From assembly GCA_900544975.1 (NCBI GenBank), contig UQXI01000009.1, positions 1-64,000 of the forward strand: a stretch of 64,000 nt of DNA. Direction: 5' to 3'. Below are positions 41,553 to 50,052 of this stretch, piece by piece. The translations under genes and the position numbers were made by a program. Within the stretch, counting starts at the first letter, position 1; each line of letters begins with the position of its first letter. The notes beneath the pieces were generated by a model, which saw only the letters and a list, made by a program, of their open reading frames with translations, was not told where the DNA came from and searched no databases. Source of the DNA: an uncultured Eubacteriales bacterium (lineage in GTDB: Bacteria; Bacillota; Clostridia; Oscillospirales; Oscillospiraceae).

Positions 41553-42623
41553 ATGGAAAATGCTGTCTTTGCGTTTCAGATTCAGGGCACGCCTGTTGAA
41601 TGCAAGGTCTTTGGCCACGGACATATCAATTTTACCCTGCGGGTGAAAACAGACACGGGGGCTGAATATGTCCTCCAGCGGATCAATCAGTATGTGTTTA
41701 AGGATCCGGCTCGCCTGATGGACAATGTGGGCGCGGTCACGGCCTATTTGAAGGAGCGTGTCAGCGATCCCAGAGCGGCTCTGCACTTCCTTCCAGCCAA
41801 GGATGGGAAGTTCTACCACGTGGACGAACAGGGCCAGTTTTGGCGAATGTATGACTTTGTGGGCGGCTTCTGCCTGGATGCCCCGGAGTCTGACGAGGAT
41901 TTCTATCAGAGCGCTTTGGCCTTTGGCCGGTTCCAGGAGATGCTCTCCGACTTCCCGGCAGAGACACTGTATGAGACCATCCCCGAGTTTCACAATACCG
42001 TTTACCGGTACCAGACCTTCCGGCAGACCCTGGCGGCAGATCCCTGCGGCCGGGCGGCCGGGGTGCAGGCGGACATTGACTTCCTCCTTCAGCGGGAGGA
42101 GGGCGCCGGTGTGCTGCAGCGCATGCGGGAGTCTGGGGAGCTTCCCCTGCGGGTGACCCACAACGACACCAAACTCAATAACGTGCTTCTGGATAAGAAG
42201 ACCCGGAAGTCTCTGTGCGTTCTGGATCTGGATACGGTGATGCCGGGCCTGTCCCTCTATGACTTCGGCGACTCCATTCGCTTTGGCGCTGCTACGGCGG
42301 CAGAGGATGAGGCGGACCTCAGCAAGATGGGCCTGAACCTGCATCTGTTTGAAATTTATACCAAGGGCTTTATGGAGGCCTGTCCCTCCCTGACCCAAAA
42401 AGAAATTGAAATGCTTCCCACCGGAGCCAGAATTTTGACTCTGGAGCTGGCGGTCCGTTTCCTCACAGATTATCTGGATGGGGATCGCTATTTTAAGGCT
42501 GCCTATCCCGACCACAATCTGGTCCGCGCCCGGGCGCAGATGAAGCTGGTGGCGGATATGGAGGAAAAATGGGACGAGATGCACCGGATTGTAGCCCAAG
42601 TTGCGGCTCAGGTCCGGACATGA
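41553..42623 (+). CDS. N-acetylhexosamine 1-kinase-like phosphotransferase (NahK family)
   Basis: 356 residues. The ATG follows ttggagg by 7 nt. Aminoglycoside-phosphotransferase fold: GHGHINFTLRV (nucleotide loop), RMYDFVGGFCLD, the catalytic loop VTHNDTKLNNVLLD (H203, D205) and the metal site LDLDTVMPG. This arrangement fits NahK-type kinases that phosphorylate GlcNAc or GalNAc at C1. The following kinase and NagA support a host-glycan or mucin sugar route. No lacto-N-biose phosphorylase is in the window, so the exact sugar is inference. Confidence 0.82.
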   Translation: MENAVFAFQIQGTPVECKVFGHGHINFTLRVKTDTGAEYVLQRINQYVFKDPARLMDNVGAVTAYLKERVSDPRAALHFLPAKDGKFYHVDEQGQFWRMYDFVGGFCLDAPESDEDFYQSALAFGRFQEMLSDFPAETLYETIPEFHNTVYRYQTFRQTLAADPCGRAAGVQADIDFLLQREEGAGVLQRMRESGELPLRVTHNDTKLNNVLLDKKTRKSLCVLDLDTVMPGLSLYDFGDSIRFGAATAAEDEADLSKMGLNLHLFEIYTKGFMEACPSLTQKEIEMLPTGARILTLELAVRFLTDYLDGDRYFKAAYPDHNLVRARAQMKLVADMEEKWDEMHRIVAQVAAQVRT

Positions 42624-42647
42624 CAATCAAATTTGGAGGAATTTTGG

Positions 42648-44027
42648 ATGGAGTACTTAGGTGTTTCCTATGAAGCCAAGCATCTTCCTGAGTTGGATCC
42701 GCAATTTATTCCCTTTGGCGTTTGGATGAATGCCTACCGGGTGGGGGCAGAGATGCCGCTGGCCATTGCGGTGGAGCGGGATCAGGGGCATATTTCCGCG
42801 CATCGTACCAAGATCCACGGGACGCCGGAAATGGCGGAGGCCGATTATCGCTATGTGGAGCGGTTTGTAAAGTTCCTGCTGTGGTCCATTGGCGGCTTCC
42901 GGATTTACGTCTGCGGATGCAGCCCCCTGGCCCAGCGGTTGAAGGAGGCTTATACCCTTGCAGGCGAGCGGAAGTTTGACGCTCAGTTTATGCAGGATGT
43001 GTATGAGGTCCCCATGGAGGTTTTGGATCTGCCTCTGGAGCAGTGCCCCCAGGCCAACGAGTCGGCCCGTCCCATTGGCGGCCATCTGGAGGGTTGCCGC
43101 ATCGGCTTTGACGCTGGCGGCTCAGACCGGAAGGTCTCCGCCGTGGTGGACGGCCAGACAGTCTACTCGGAAGAGGTGGTCTGGCATCCCAAGACCCAGG
43201 AGGACCCCCAGTACCATTTTGATGGGATTGTGGAGGCGTTCCGCACTGCCGCCTCCAAGATGCCCCGGGTGGACGCCATTGGCGTGTCCTCTGCCGGTGT
43301 GTTCATTGGCAATGCGCCTATGGTTTCTTCCCTGTTTATCAAGGTCCCCCGGGAAAAGCGGGAGCTGGTGAAGACCATCTATGACCGGGCTGCCCGGGAG
43401 CTGGGCGATGTGCCCATTGTAGTGGCCAACGATGGCGATGTGACCGCCCTGGCCGGGGCGATGGGGCTGGAGTGCGGTTCCGTGATGGGCATGGCCATGG
43501 GTACTTCCGAGGCGGTGGGCTATGTGGACCGGGACGGCAATGTCTTGGGATGGCTCAACGAGCTGGCCTTTGCGCCGGTGGACCTGAACGAGGAGGCCAT
43601 GGTCGACGAGTGGTCCACAGACCGTGGCGTGGGCTGCAAGTATTTCTCCCAGGATGCGGTGATTAAGCTGGCTCCCCGAGCCGGCATCCAGCTGGATGAG
43701 GATCTGACCCCGGCGGAAAAGCTGAAGGTGGTCCAGGGGCTGATGGAACAGGATGATCCGAGAGCAGCGGAGATTTACGATTCCATTGGGGCCTACCTGG
43801 CCTATACGGTGGTACTCTATAGCCAGTTCTATGAGCTGCATCATTTGATTGTCCTGGGCCGGGTGATGTCCGGCAAGGGCGGCAACCGGATTCTGGAGCG
43901 CTGCCAGGAAATTCTGGCGGCCGAATATCCCCAGCTGGCGGCGTCCGTCCGGGTGATGCTGCCGGACGAGAAGACCCGCCGGGTGGGTCAGTCTGTGGCG
44001 GCGGCCAGTCTGCCGGAGCTTTCGTAA
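42648..44027 (+). CDS. ROK/hexokinase-fold sugar kinase-like protein
   Basis: 459 residues. ATG at 42648, 24 bp after the preceding gene, with ggagg in front. An N-terminal region of about 150 residues is unassigned. From about 152 an actin-like ATPase fold appears: GCRIGFDAGGSDRKVSAVV (phosphate 1), IGVSSAGVFIGN, VVANDGDVTALAGAM and GMAMGTSEAVGYV (phosphate 2/adenosine-type loops). The zinc-binding Cys motif of many ROK proteins is not seen. It is probably a glucokinase-type or GlcNAc-type kinase, given its neighbours; regulatory function without kinase activity cannot be excluded. Confidence 0.78.
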   Translation: MEYLGVSYEAKHLPELDPQFIPFGVWMNAYRVGAEMPLAIAVERDQGHISAHRTKIHGTPEMAEADYRYVERFVKFLLWSIGGFRIYVCGCSPLAQRLKEAYTLAGERKFDAQFMQDVYEVPMEVLDLPLEQCPQANESARPIGGHLEGCRIGFDAGGSDRKVSAVVDGQTVYSEEVVWHPKTQEDPQYHFDGIVEAFRTAASKMPRVDAIGVSSAGVFIGNAPMVSSLFIKVPREKRELVKTIYDRAARELGDVPIVVANDGDVTALAGAMGLECGSVMGMAMGTSEAVGYVDRDGNVLGWLNELAFAPVDLNEEAMVDEWSTDRGVGCKYFSQDAVIKLAPRAGIQLDEDLTPAEKLKVVQGLMEQDDPRAAEIYDSIGAYLAYTVVLYSQFYELHHLIVLGRVMSGKGGNRILERCQEILAAEYPQLAASVRVMLPDEKTRRVGQSVAAASLPELS

Positions 44028-44069
44028 GCAAGAGACGAGGGACGTGTAAGCGGCCTGAAAGATAGGGAA

Positions 44070-44106
44070 GGGCGCGCTGTGTGTTGTTTGCAGCGCGCCC
44101 TGTTTT
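44070..44106 (+). terminator. Terminator between the ROK-type gene and nagA
   Basis: A perfect 10-bp GC stem gggcgcgctg (44070-44079) with cagcgcgccc (44091-44100), then TGTTTTT. It ends only 20 bp before the nagA start, so nagA expression depends on read-through or an internal promoter. Confidence 0.85.
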
Positions 44107-44126
44107 TGATGGAGAGGAGCAATGTT

Positions 44127-45254
44127 ATGTTTTATAAAAACGCAAAAATTTATACGGAGGACTTCCGGTTTGAGACAGGCGCATTTTCCGTGGAAGCCGG
44201 ACGGTTTGCCCAGGTTCTGTCGGAGTCGGCGCCGGCGGATGCCACGGACCTGGAGGGGGCCTATGTGATTCCCGGCCTGGTGGACGTACACAACCATGGG
44301 AACTCCGGCCGGGACTTCTCGGACGGGGACGATGAGGGCCTGAGGGCTATGGCGGCCTATCTGGGCCGCTGCGGCGTGACCTCCTTTGCGCCCGCCTCCA
44401 TGACCCTGCCCTATGATGTGCTGTCCAAGGCCTTTGGCGCCGCAAAGCGGCTGAAGGAGGAAGCGCCGGCGGGCCTGGCCCGGTTGATGGGCATTCAGAT
44501 GGAAGGCCCCTTCTTCTCTGAGAAGAAAAAGGGAGCCCAAAACGGCGCCTACCTGCGGGACCCGGACTTTGAGGCGTTCCAGGCCCTGGAGGAGGGGTGC
44601 GGGGGCCTGATTCGCATTGTGGATGTGGCCCCGGAGCTGCCGGGGTCTGTGGAGTTTATTGAGAAGGCCAAGGCGCTGTGTACCGTCTCTGTGGCCCATA
44701 CCGACGCCAGCTATGACGAGGCCAAGGCCGCCTTTGATGCGGGCGCCACCCATGTGACCCACCTGTACAATGCCATGCCTGGCATCCACCATCGGAAGCC
44801 TGGGGTGATCCCGGCGGCGGTGGAGCATGAGGGGGTGCGGGCTGAGCTGATTTGCGACGGCCTCCATGTCCACCCGGCGTCTGTTCGGCTGGCGTTCCGC
44901 ATGTTTGGTGCAGACAGGATGATCCTGATTTCCGATGCTCTCCGGTGCTGTGGGATGCCGGATGGGGAGTATGAGCTGGGCGGCCAGCAGGTCTTCCTGT
45001 CAGGCGGCGTGGCCCGGCTGGCGGACGGTACCATTGCGGGCTCGGCCACCAATCTCTTTGACTGTATGCGCCATGCGATTTCCTTTGGCATTGCACCGGA
45101 GGATGCCATTCGCGCTGCCACCTGGAACCCGGCGTGCGCCCTGGGCGTCCAGGAGGAGGTGGGCTCCATTGCACCGGGAAAGTGGGCGGATTTTGTGGTT
45201 TGTCATCCGGATTTCACCAGAAAGCAGGTCTATATCGGCGGCCAGCCGGTGTAA
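44127..45254 (+). CDS. nagA: N-acetylglucosamine-6-phosphate deacetylase
   Basis: 375 residues from the ATG at 44127, 7 nt after agaggag. Amidohydrolase fold with VIPGLVDVHNHGNSGRDF, MGIQMEGPFFS, VAHTDASYDEA, THLYNAMPGIHHRKPG, ICDGLHVHPASVR, ISDAL and a closing GKWADFVV. It removes acetate from GlcNAc-6-phosphate. Together with the upstream kinases it indicates amino-sugar use; NagB is not in the window. Confidence 0.93.
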   Translation: MFYKNAKIYTEDFRFETGAFSVEAGRFAQVLSESAPADATDLEGAYVIPGLVDVHNHGNSGRDFSDGDDEGLRAMAAYLGRCGVTSFAPASMTLPYDVLSKAFGAAKRLKEEAPAGLARLMGIQMEGPFFSEKKKGAQNGAYLRDPDFEAFQALEEGCGGLIRIVDVAPELPGSVEFIEKAKALCTVSVAHTDASYDEAKAAFDAGATHVTHLYNAMPGIHHRKPGVIPAAVEHEGVRAELICDGLHVHPASVRLAFRMFGADRMILISDALRCCGMPDGEYELGGQQVFLSGGVARLADGTIAGSATNLFDCMRHAISFGIAPEDAIRAATWNPACALGVQEEVGSIAPGKWADFVVCHPDFTRKQVYIGGQPV

Positions 45255-45342
45255 AGTCAATATGGCAAGGTCCAACAGGCAACCAGAGGGAAGGCTCTGC
45301 CCTGTGGGACCTGCCGGTCAATCTGATTACATAGAGGATTTT

Positions 45343-46731
45343 ATGCTGAAAAAATATATTGGGGATAGAAAATTCTACGCCACAGCCATGGCTGTGGCGG
45401 TGCCCATCATGATTCAAAATGCCATCACCAATTTTGTTGGTATGCTGGACAACATCATGGTGGGGCAGGTGGGGACTGCGCAGATGAGCGGCGTGGCCAT
45501 TGTGAACCAGCTGCTCTTTGTGTTCAACCTGTGCATTTTTGGCGCCGTGTCCGGCGCGGGCATTTTCACCGCCCAGTTTGCCGGATCCCGGGACCATGAG
45601 GGGGTGCGCCACACCTTTCGCTTCAAGATCCTGGTGTGTGTTCTGCTGACGGTTTTGGGAACCGCGCTGTTCCTGGTGGCCGGGGAACCCCTGGTTCGGC
45701 TCTATCTCAAGGGGGAGGGGAAGGCCCAGGACGCTGACCTCTTTTTGGGCTATGGCATGGACTATCTCAAAGTGATGCTCTTTGGACTGCTGCCCTTTGC
45801 CCTGGCCAACGCCTATTCCGGCACGCTTCGGGAGACGGGGCAGACCTTGGTTCCCATGGCGGCGGGCATTGGAGCGGTGTTGGTGAATCTGGTTCTGAAC
45901 TATGTGCTGATTTTTGGCCATTTTGGCGCGCCGGCCATGGGAGTCCGGGGCGCGGCTCTGGCTACGGTGATTTCCCGATATGTGGAGCTGGCCATTGTGG
46001 CGGGCTGGACCCATAGTCATGGGGAGAAGGAGCCGTTCATTCGTGGGGCCTTCCGCTCCATGGCCATTCCGAAGCAGCTGACTGGTCGGATCATTGTCAA
46101 GGGGATGCCCCTGCTGATCAATGAGGCGCTGTGGGCCAGCGGTATGGCGTTTTTGAATCAGTGCTATTCTCTGCGGAGCCTGGATGTGGTGGCGGCTACC
46201 AACATTGCCAGCACGATTTGGAATGTGTTCAGCGTTTCCTTCCTGGCAATGGGCAACGCCGTCGGCATTCTCATTGGCCAGAAGCTGGGCGCCGGGGAGC
46301 CGGAGGAGGAGGTCCGCAGTGCAGACCGGAAGCTCATTGCCTTTTCGGTGATGTTCTGTCTGGGCTTTGGCATTGCACTGGCGGCGCTTTCTCAGGTGTT
46401 CCCTCAGATTTATAACACCACGGATACGGTGCGGGGGCTGGCTGCCAGCTTCATTCGCATCAGCGCCCTGTTTATGCCCTTCTGCGCCTATACCAATGCG
46501 GCCTATTTTACCCTGCGCTCTGGAGGCAAGACGCTGGTGACCTTCTTGTTTGACAGCTGCTTTGTGTGGTGCATCTGCGTCCCCCTGGCGTTTGTGCTCA
46601 GCAAATACACGGCGCTTCCCATTGTGCCGCTGTATTTCCTGTGCCAGGCGACAGAGGCGTTGAAGTGTGTGCTGGGCGGGTATATGCTGAAGCGGGGCTC
46701 CTGGATTCAAAATATCGTGCAGGCGCACTGA
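45343..46731 (+). CDS. MATE-family efflux protein
   Basis: 462 residues. The ATG at 45343 follows agagga; a much longer in-frame reading upstream overlaps nagA and is rejected. N-terminus VAVPIMIQNAITNFVGMLDNIMVGQVG, then 12 hydrophobic segments with the second half starting near VKGMPLLINEALWASG. It is a paralogue of the exporter at 32095-33468 but clearly different in sequence. 88 bp after nagA without a terminator, so co-transcription is possible. Substrate unknown. Confidence 0.9.
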   Translation: MLKKYIGDRKFYATAMAVAVPIMIQNAITNFVGMLDNIMVGQVGTAQMSGVAIVNQLLFVFNLCIFGAVSGAGIFTAQFAGSRDHEGVRHTFRFKILVCVLLTVLGTALFLVAGEPLVRLYLKGEGKAQDADLFLGYGMDYLKVMLFGLLPFALANAYSGTLRETGQTLVPMAAGIGAVLVNLVLNYVLIFGHFGAPAMGVRGAALATVISRYVELAIVAGWTHSHGEKEPFIRGAFRSMAIPKQLTGRIIVKGMPLLINEALWASGMAFLNQCYSLRSLDVVAATNIASTIWNVFSVSFLAMGNAVGILIGQKLGAGEPEEEVRSADRKLIAFSVMFCLGFGIALAALSQVFPQIYNTTDTVRGLAASFIRISALFMPFCAYTNAAYFTLRSGGKTLVTFLFDSCFVWCICVPLAFVLSKYTALPIVPLYFLCQATEALKCVLGGYMLKRGSWIQNIVQAH

Positions 46732-46784
46732 GACCTGACGGGAATTTTTGGGATGGCCGTATAGTTTTTCTGGTTTTAGCAAAC

Positions 46785-46814
46785 AATACCTCTGCACATG
46801 TTAAAGGAGGTATT
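46785..46814 (+). promoter_or_regulatory. Hairpin that pairs with the ribosome binding site
   Basis: aatacctc (46785-46792) is the exact complement of gaggtatt (46807-46814), which contains the aaggagg site of the gene starting at 46819; the loop is 14 nt. When formed it would hide the site. Confidence 0.55.
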
Positions 46815-46818
46815 TTCC

Positions 46819-48075
46819 ATGACTTATCGTCCCTTTTCCCTGGGCCGCCGGGGCAGGCGGTTCCTGGCGCTGGCATTGGCTGCGTGCATGTTGTGCGCGG
46901 CGCTGCCCCAGGCTTTGGCGGCCAACCCGGAGGTGGATGCCGGGATGGTTTATTGTTTCCAGTCGGCTGAATTTCAAACCGGGGCCTCGGATGACCTCAC
47001 CGGCATCTGCGTGACTGGGGTCCCTCAGGGGAGCCTGGGCACGGTGCAGCTGGGTAGCCGGGTGATTTGCCCCGGGGACATTCTGACCACGGGGCAGCTG
47101 GATGCCATGACGTTCCACCCCACCTCTTCCGGTGGGCAGGAGACGCAGCTCACCTATCTGCCCATTTATGGCAACCGGGTGGAGGGGGAGGCTGTGATGA
47201 CCATCTCCATCCGCAGCAAGGAGAATCAGCCCCCCGTGGCGGAGAACGTCTCTCTGGAGACCTATAAGAATCTGGAGCTCACCGGGAACCTCACAGCGAA
47301 GGACCCGGAGGACGGCAAGCTGACCTTCACCCTGGTGCAGGCGCCCAAGCGGGGCGAGGTGACCATTGGGGAGGACGGCGCCTTCACCTACACCCCCAAG
47401 AAGAACAAGGTGGGGAAGGACTCCTTCAGCTTCACCGCCACAGACGAGGCCGGGGCGGTGTCCAATGAGGCCACAGTGACCATTGAGATTCTGAAGCCTC
47501 TAGACAACACCACCTATCAGGACATGACCCAGACGGCCCATGAGTTTGAGGCTCTGTGGATGAAAAACACCGGCCTGTTCTCCGGCTCTCAGGTGGCGGG
47601 GGAGAACTGCTTCGGGCCGGAGGAGACGGTGACCCGGGGCGACTTCCTGGCGATGGTGATGAAGCTGCTGGAGATTCCGCTGGAATCCTCTGTGACGGCC
47701 TCAGGCTTTGCAGACGAGGCGGATGCGCCGGACTGGCTGCTGCCCTACCTGGCCACGGCAATGCGGCTGGGAGTGGTCTCTGGGTCCCGAGAGGGCGGCA
47801 AGGTGGTCTTCCGCCCCAATGACGTCATCACCAGCGCAGAGGCTGCCGTGATGCTGCAGAATGTGCTGCTGTTGCCGGTGTCTGCTTCGACCACGGCTGA
47901 GGCTGTAGCGCCTGCCTGGGCGCAGGATTCAGTGCAGGCCATGACTGCCGGCGGGGTGTCTCTGCCGGAGGCCGATGCACCAGTCACCCGGCTGGACGCG
48001 GCTGTGATGCTCTACCAGGTCAGCAAGCTGGCAGAGACGGCGCCGGGTCTGGAGGTATTCCGCCGGGCCGAGTGA
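46819..48075 (+). CDS. Secreted protein with cadherin-like/Ig domain and degenerate SLH repeats
   Basis: 418 residues. The ATG at 46819 is 8 nt after aaggagg. The signal peptide ends near residue 41 (ALPQALA-A). Residues about 136-222 form a tandem-repeat Ig/cadherin-like domain (DPEDGKLTFTLVQAPKRGEV; FTYTPKKNKVGKDSFSFTATD). Residues 235-415 look like three weak SLH repeats (EETVTRGDFLAMVMKLL; RPNDVITSAEAAVMLQNVL; TRLDAAVMLYQV), so wall attachment is likely but less certain than in the other SLH proteins. The N-terminal 95 residues are unassigned. No enzyme motif. Confidence 0.8.
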   Translation: MTYRPFSLGRRGRRFLALALAACMLCAALPQALAANPEVDAGMVYCFQSAEFQTGASDDLTGICVTGVPQGSLGTVQLGSRVICPGDILTTGQLDAMTFHPTSSGGQETQLTYLPIYGNRVEGEAVMTISIRSKENQPPVAENVSLETYKNLELTGNLTAKDPEDGKLTFTLVQAPKRGEVTIGEDGAFTYTPKKNKVGKDSFSFTATDEAGAVSNEATVTIEILKPLDNTTYQDMTQTAHEFEALWMKNTGLFSGSQVAGENCFGPEETVTRGDFLAMVMKLLEIPLESSVTASGFADEADAPDWLLPYLATAMRLGVVSGSREGGKVVFRPNDVITSAEAAVMLQNVLLLPVSASTTAEAVAPAWAQDSVQAMTAGGVSLPEADAPVTRLDAAVMLYQVSKLAETAPGLEVFRRAE

Positions 48076-48082
48076 GTGTAAA

Positions 48083-48120
48083 AACCAGTGCGTCTCAACT
48101 TAGGTTGGGACGCACCGGTT
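48083..48120. terminator. Hairpin after the SLH gene
   Basis: A 17-bp stem (48083-48099 with 48104-48120) with one mismatch and one T-G pair. Plus-strand T run absent; on the minus strand it is followed by GGTTTTTAC. Confidence 0.55.
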
Positions 48121-48168
48121 ACATAGATGGGGCGTGGGGGGAAATTTTTGTTTTTTCGATTTTACTTC

Positions 48169-48196
48169 TTGACAAATCTCCGAATCCTGCTATAAT
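48169..48196 (+). promoter_or_regulatory. Promoter of tRNA-Gly
   Basis: TTGACA (48169-48174), a 16-nt spacer and TATAAT (48191-48196). Confidence 0.9.
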
Positions 48197-48209
48197 AATG
48201 AACGTTCCT

Positions 48210-48285
48210 GCGGGTGTAGCTCATCCGGTAGAGCGCCACCTTGCCAAGGTGGAGGTAGCGAGTTCGAGCCTCGTCACCCGCTCCA
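48210..48285 (+). tRNA. tRNA-Gly (GCC anticodon)
   Basis: 76 nt with encoded CCA: acceptor GCGGGTG/CACCCGC, D arm GCTCATCCGGTAGAGC, anticodon loop TTGCCAA and T arm AGTTCGAGCCT. Confidence 0.96.
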
Positions 48286-48286
48286 C

Positions 48287-48324
48287 GTCGTCGCGGACTG
48301 CAATCGTTCGCGACGACTTTTTTT
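48287..48324 (+). terminator. Terminator after tRNA-Gly
   Basis: A 9-bp perfect stem gtcgtcgcg (48287-48295) with cgcgacgac (48309-48317) and seven T's. Confidence 0.92.
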
Positions 48325-48345
48325 CAAATTGTTCACACTTGGCAG

Positions 48346-48376
48346 ATCCTGAACGCCGATGCGTTCGGGATTTTTT
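48346..48376 (+). terminator. Second terminator after tRNA-Gly
   Basis: An 11-bp stem (48346-48356 with 48361-48371) with a cgat loop and a T run. 48377-48453 holds nothing that I can support. Confidence 0.8.
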
Positions 48377-48453
48377 ATGTGTGTGCTCCATGACGGCGGG
48401 GATCGGTGCAGGGATGCAATCGATCCTCGCCGTTTCTGCTGGGTGGGGGGGAG

Positions 48454-49506
48454 TCACAGCAGGGAGCTTTGTAGGGACTGGAAAAAGGCCTGCAAATTGG
48501 GCCGGGAGATGGAGTATTGGGTGTAAATCCCCTGCTTTTCGGCCACCACGAAGTTTTCATAGAGCAGGTTGGCCATGTGGTAGGAGACGGTGGCGGGGGA
48601 GAGGTTCAGGCGGTCGCCGATGTCTTGGCCGTAAAGGGGCTGGTTTTTGAGCTCCAGCAGAATATTGAGCCGCCGGGTGTCGGAGAGCACTTTGAGTCCG
48701 CGGGAGAAGCGGTTGACGTCCTGACAGTATTTTTTGATAAGTGTATCAAAGGTATCGAAGAAGACGCCATAGTACAAATAGGATGGCGATTTGCTATGAT
48801 CGTCCAAAATAATATCATCTAGGGGCATGAGTGTCGGAATAAAGATGAGTTCACCATCCTGAGGAACGTGATCCATCATGCTCTGAAAAGCGGGATGTTG
48901 GTTGGCCTGGAAGTGGCGTTTGGCACTGTCGATGAGGTGGAGGAAGGGGGCTTCTACGTTGTGGAACAATGTGGTTGCTTGCTCCATAATTTGCGCGAAC
49001 TCGGCTTGACAGGCCTCTGGATCGGAAAAGACCTGAATGCAGGCGTATTTGTAATGTTCAATTCTGGGATAGCTCCGTAGGAATCGGAGCAGTTCTGGCA
49101 GATCACTTACAACTTTCAGATTTTCGATGGGACAATCCAAGATACGGCTGAGAAGATCATGTAATGCTGGTAATCTCTGTTGGTCTGGCAGCTGGGAAAA
49201 TTGAATTCCAGACAGTTGCATCTCGTAGAGCGCAGAGCCTAGGGTCAGCCAGTTTCCCAGGGAGGAATCGAAATAAAAGCGTAAAGTTTCTTCTGGAATA
49301 TCCAAATTTTTCAGAATGTAGTCTTCTGCGTGCTGGACTGGATCGGTGAGGGGAGCCAGCTCTGAGAGGGGGACACCACTTTTTTCTGCGAATGAATTGA
49401 CTACGTCTTGTGTGCTGTGTAAGCCTTCAGGTGGGGCGAAGTGGCGGGTTAACAGGTGGATGCACTCATAGGTAGGATCGAAGTGATCCTGAAACTTGAT
49501 TTTCAT
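48454..49506 (-). CDS. Winged-helix (ArsR-type) regulator with a large N-terminal domain
   Basis: 350 residues. ATG at 49506 behind gaggccagga. The C-terminal 75 residues carry the ArsR-like helix-turn-helix: LSDTRRLNILLELKNQPLYG, DIGDRLNLSPATVSYHMANL and a beta wing KQGIYTQYSI. The first 270 residues are mixed helical with no recognised domain, far longer than classical ArsR proteins (about 100 residues). Similar architectures occur in clostridial DUF5937-like regulators, which I cannot confirm. It is divergent from the surface-protein operon and may control it. Confidence 0.8.
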   Translation of the reverse strand: MKIKFQDHFDPTYECIHLLTRHFAPPEGLHSTQDVVNSFAEKSGVPLSELAPLTDPVQHAEDYILKNLDIPEETLRFYFDSSLGNWLTLGSALYEMQLSGIQFSQLPDQQRLPALHDLLSRILDCPIENLKVVSDLPELLRFLRSYPRIEHYKYACIQVFSDPEACQAEFAQIMEQATTLFHNVEAPFLHLIDSAKRHFQANQHPAFQSMMDHVPQDGELIFIPTLMPLDDIILDDHSKSPSYLYYGVFFDTFDTLIKKYCQDVNRFSRGLKVLSDTRRLNILLELKNQPLYGQDIGDRLNLSPATVSYHMANLLYENFVVAEKQGIYTQYSISRPNLQAFFQSLQSSLL

Positions 49507-50052
49507 GGTCCTGGCCTCAATTCCGTTTTTTGAATTTATCATAGCACAGCTTTGGCGGGTTTGCAAGAAGTGCAGCTGACATTTTTATAAAATTTGAAAT
49601 ATGGGATGCCGGTCAAAATGCCGACTGGACGCTGCACAGTAAAAAATAAGTTGAACTGTCAGCACAAAAAACTTGCAGAGTGTTGGCAAACTGCGCAAAA
49701 ACCACCAGGATTTCTATGGAAATCCTGGATAAACCTGGAATTCTTTTGAAATGCGGGGGAGAAAAGGACTGAGTTGCTGTACTGCCCTACTAATATTTTG
49801 ACAAAATTTTGAATAATGGCGTTGACAGGCACTGGGAAGTTGTGCTATCATAACAGAGCAAGGAACCACGGTAAAGTTCGAAGAAGTTTTGAATAATGCT
49901 GTGATTGTGGCAAGAGAGGAGGGTGTGCATGGATGGGGTGGGTTCCCGATGCTGCGGTGGACGTGCCCATGTGAATTCCGGCGGCGGATTCCTTGCGTCC
50001 GTTCTAAAACCATCTCAATGAAAGGAAGATTCATGTGACAGGGAGTGTGAAA
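49507..50052. other. Regulatory gap before the surface-protein operon
   Basis: No gene. Contains a perfect 10-bp palindrome hairpin ccaggatttc-tatg-gaaatcctgg (about 49707-49730), AT-rich stretches, and the promoter at 49822. The 190-nt leader after that promoter has no recognised riboswitch motif. Confidence 0.5.
49822..49851 (+). promoter_or_regulatory. Promoter of the surface-protein operon
   Basis: TTGACA (49822-49827), an 18-nt spacer and TATCAT (49846-49851). Confidence 0.7.

Noticed and set aside
43122..44873. 583-residue open frame on the minus strand
   Set aside because: Opposite the ROK-type gene and nagA; no ribosome site or domain.
44935..45342. N-terminal extension of the second MATE protein
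   Set aside because: The in-frame extension overlaps nagA in another frame; MLKKYIG at 45343 has its own ribosome site and matches the family start.
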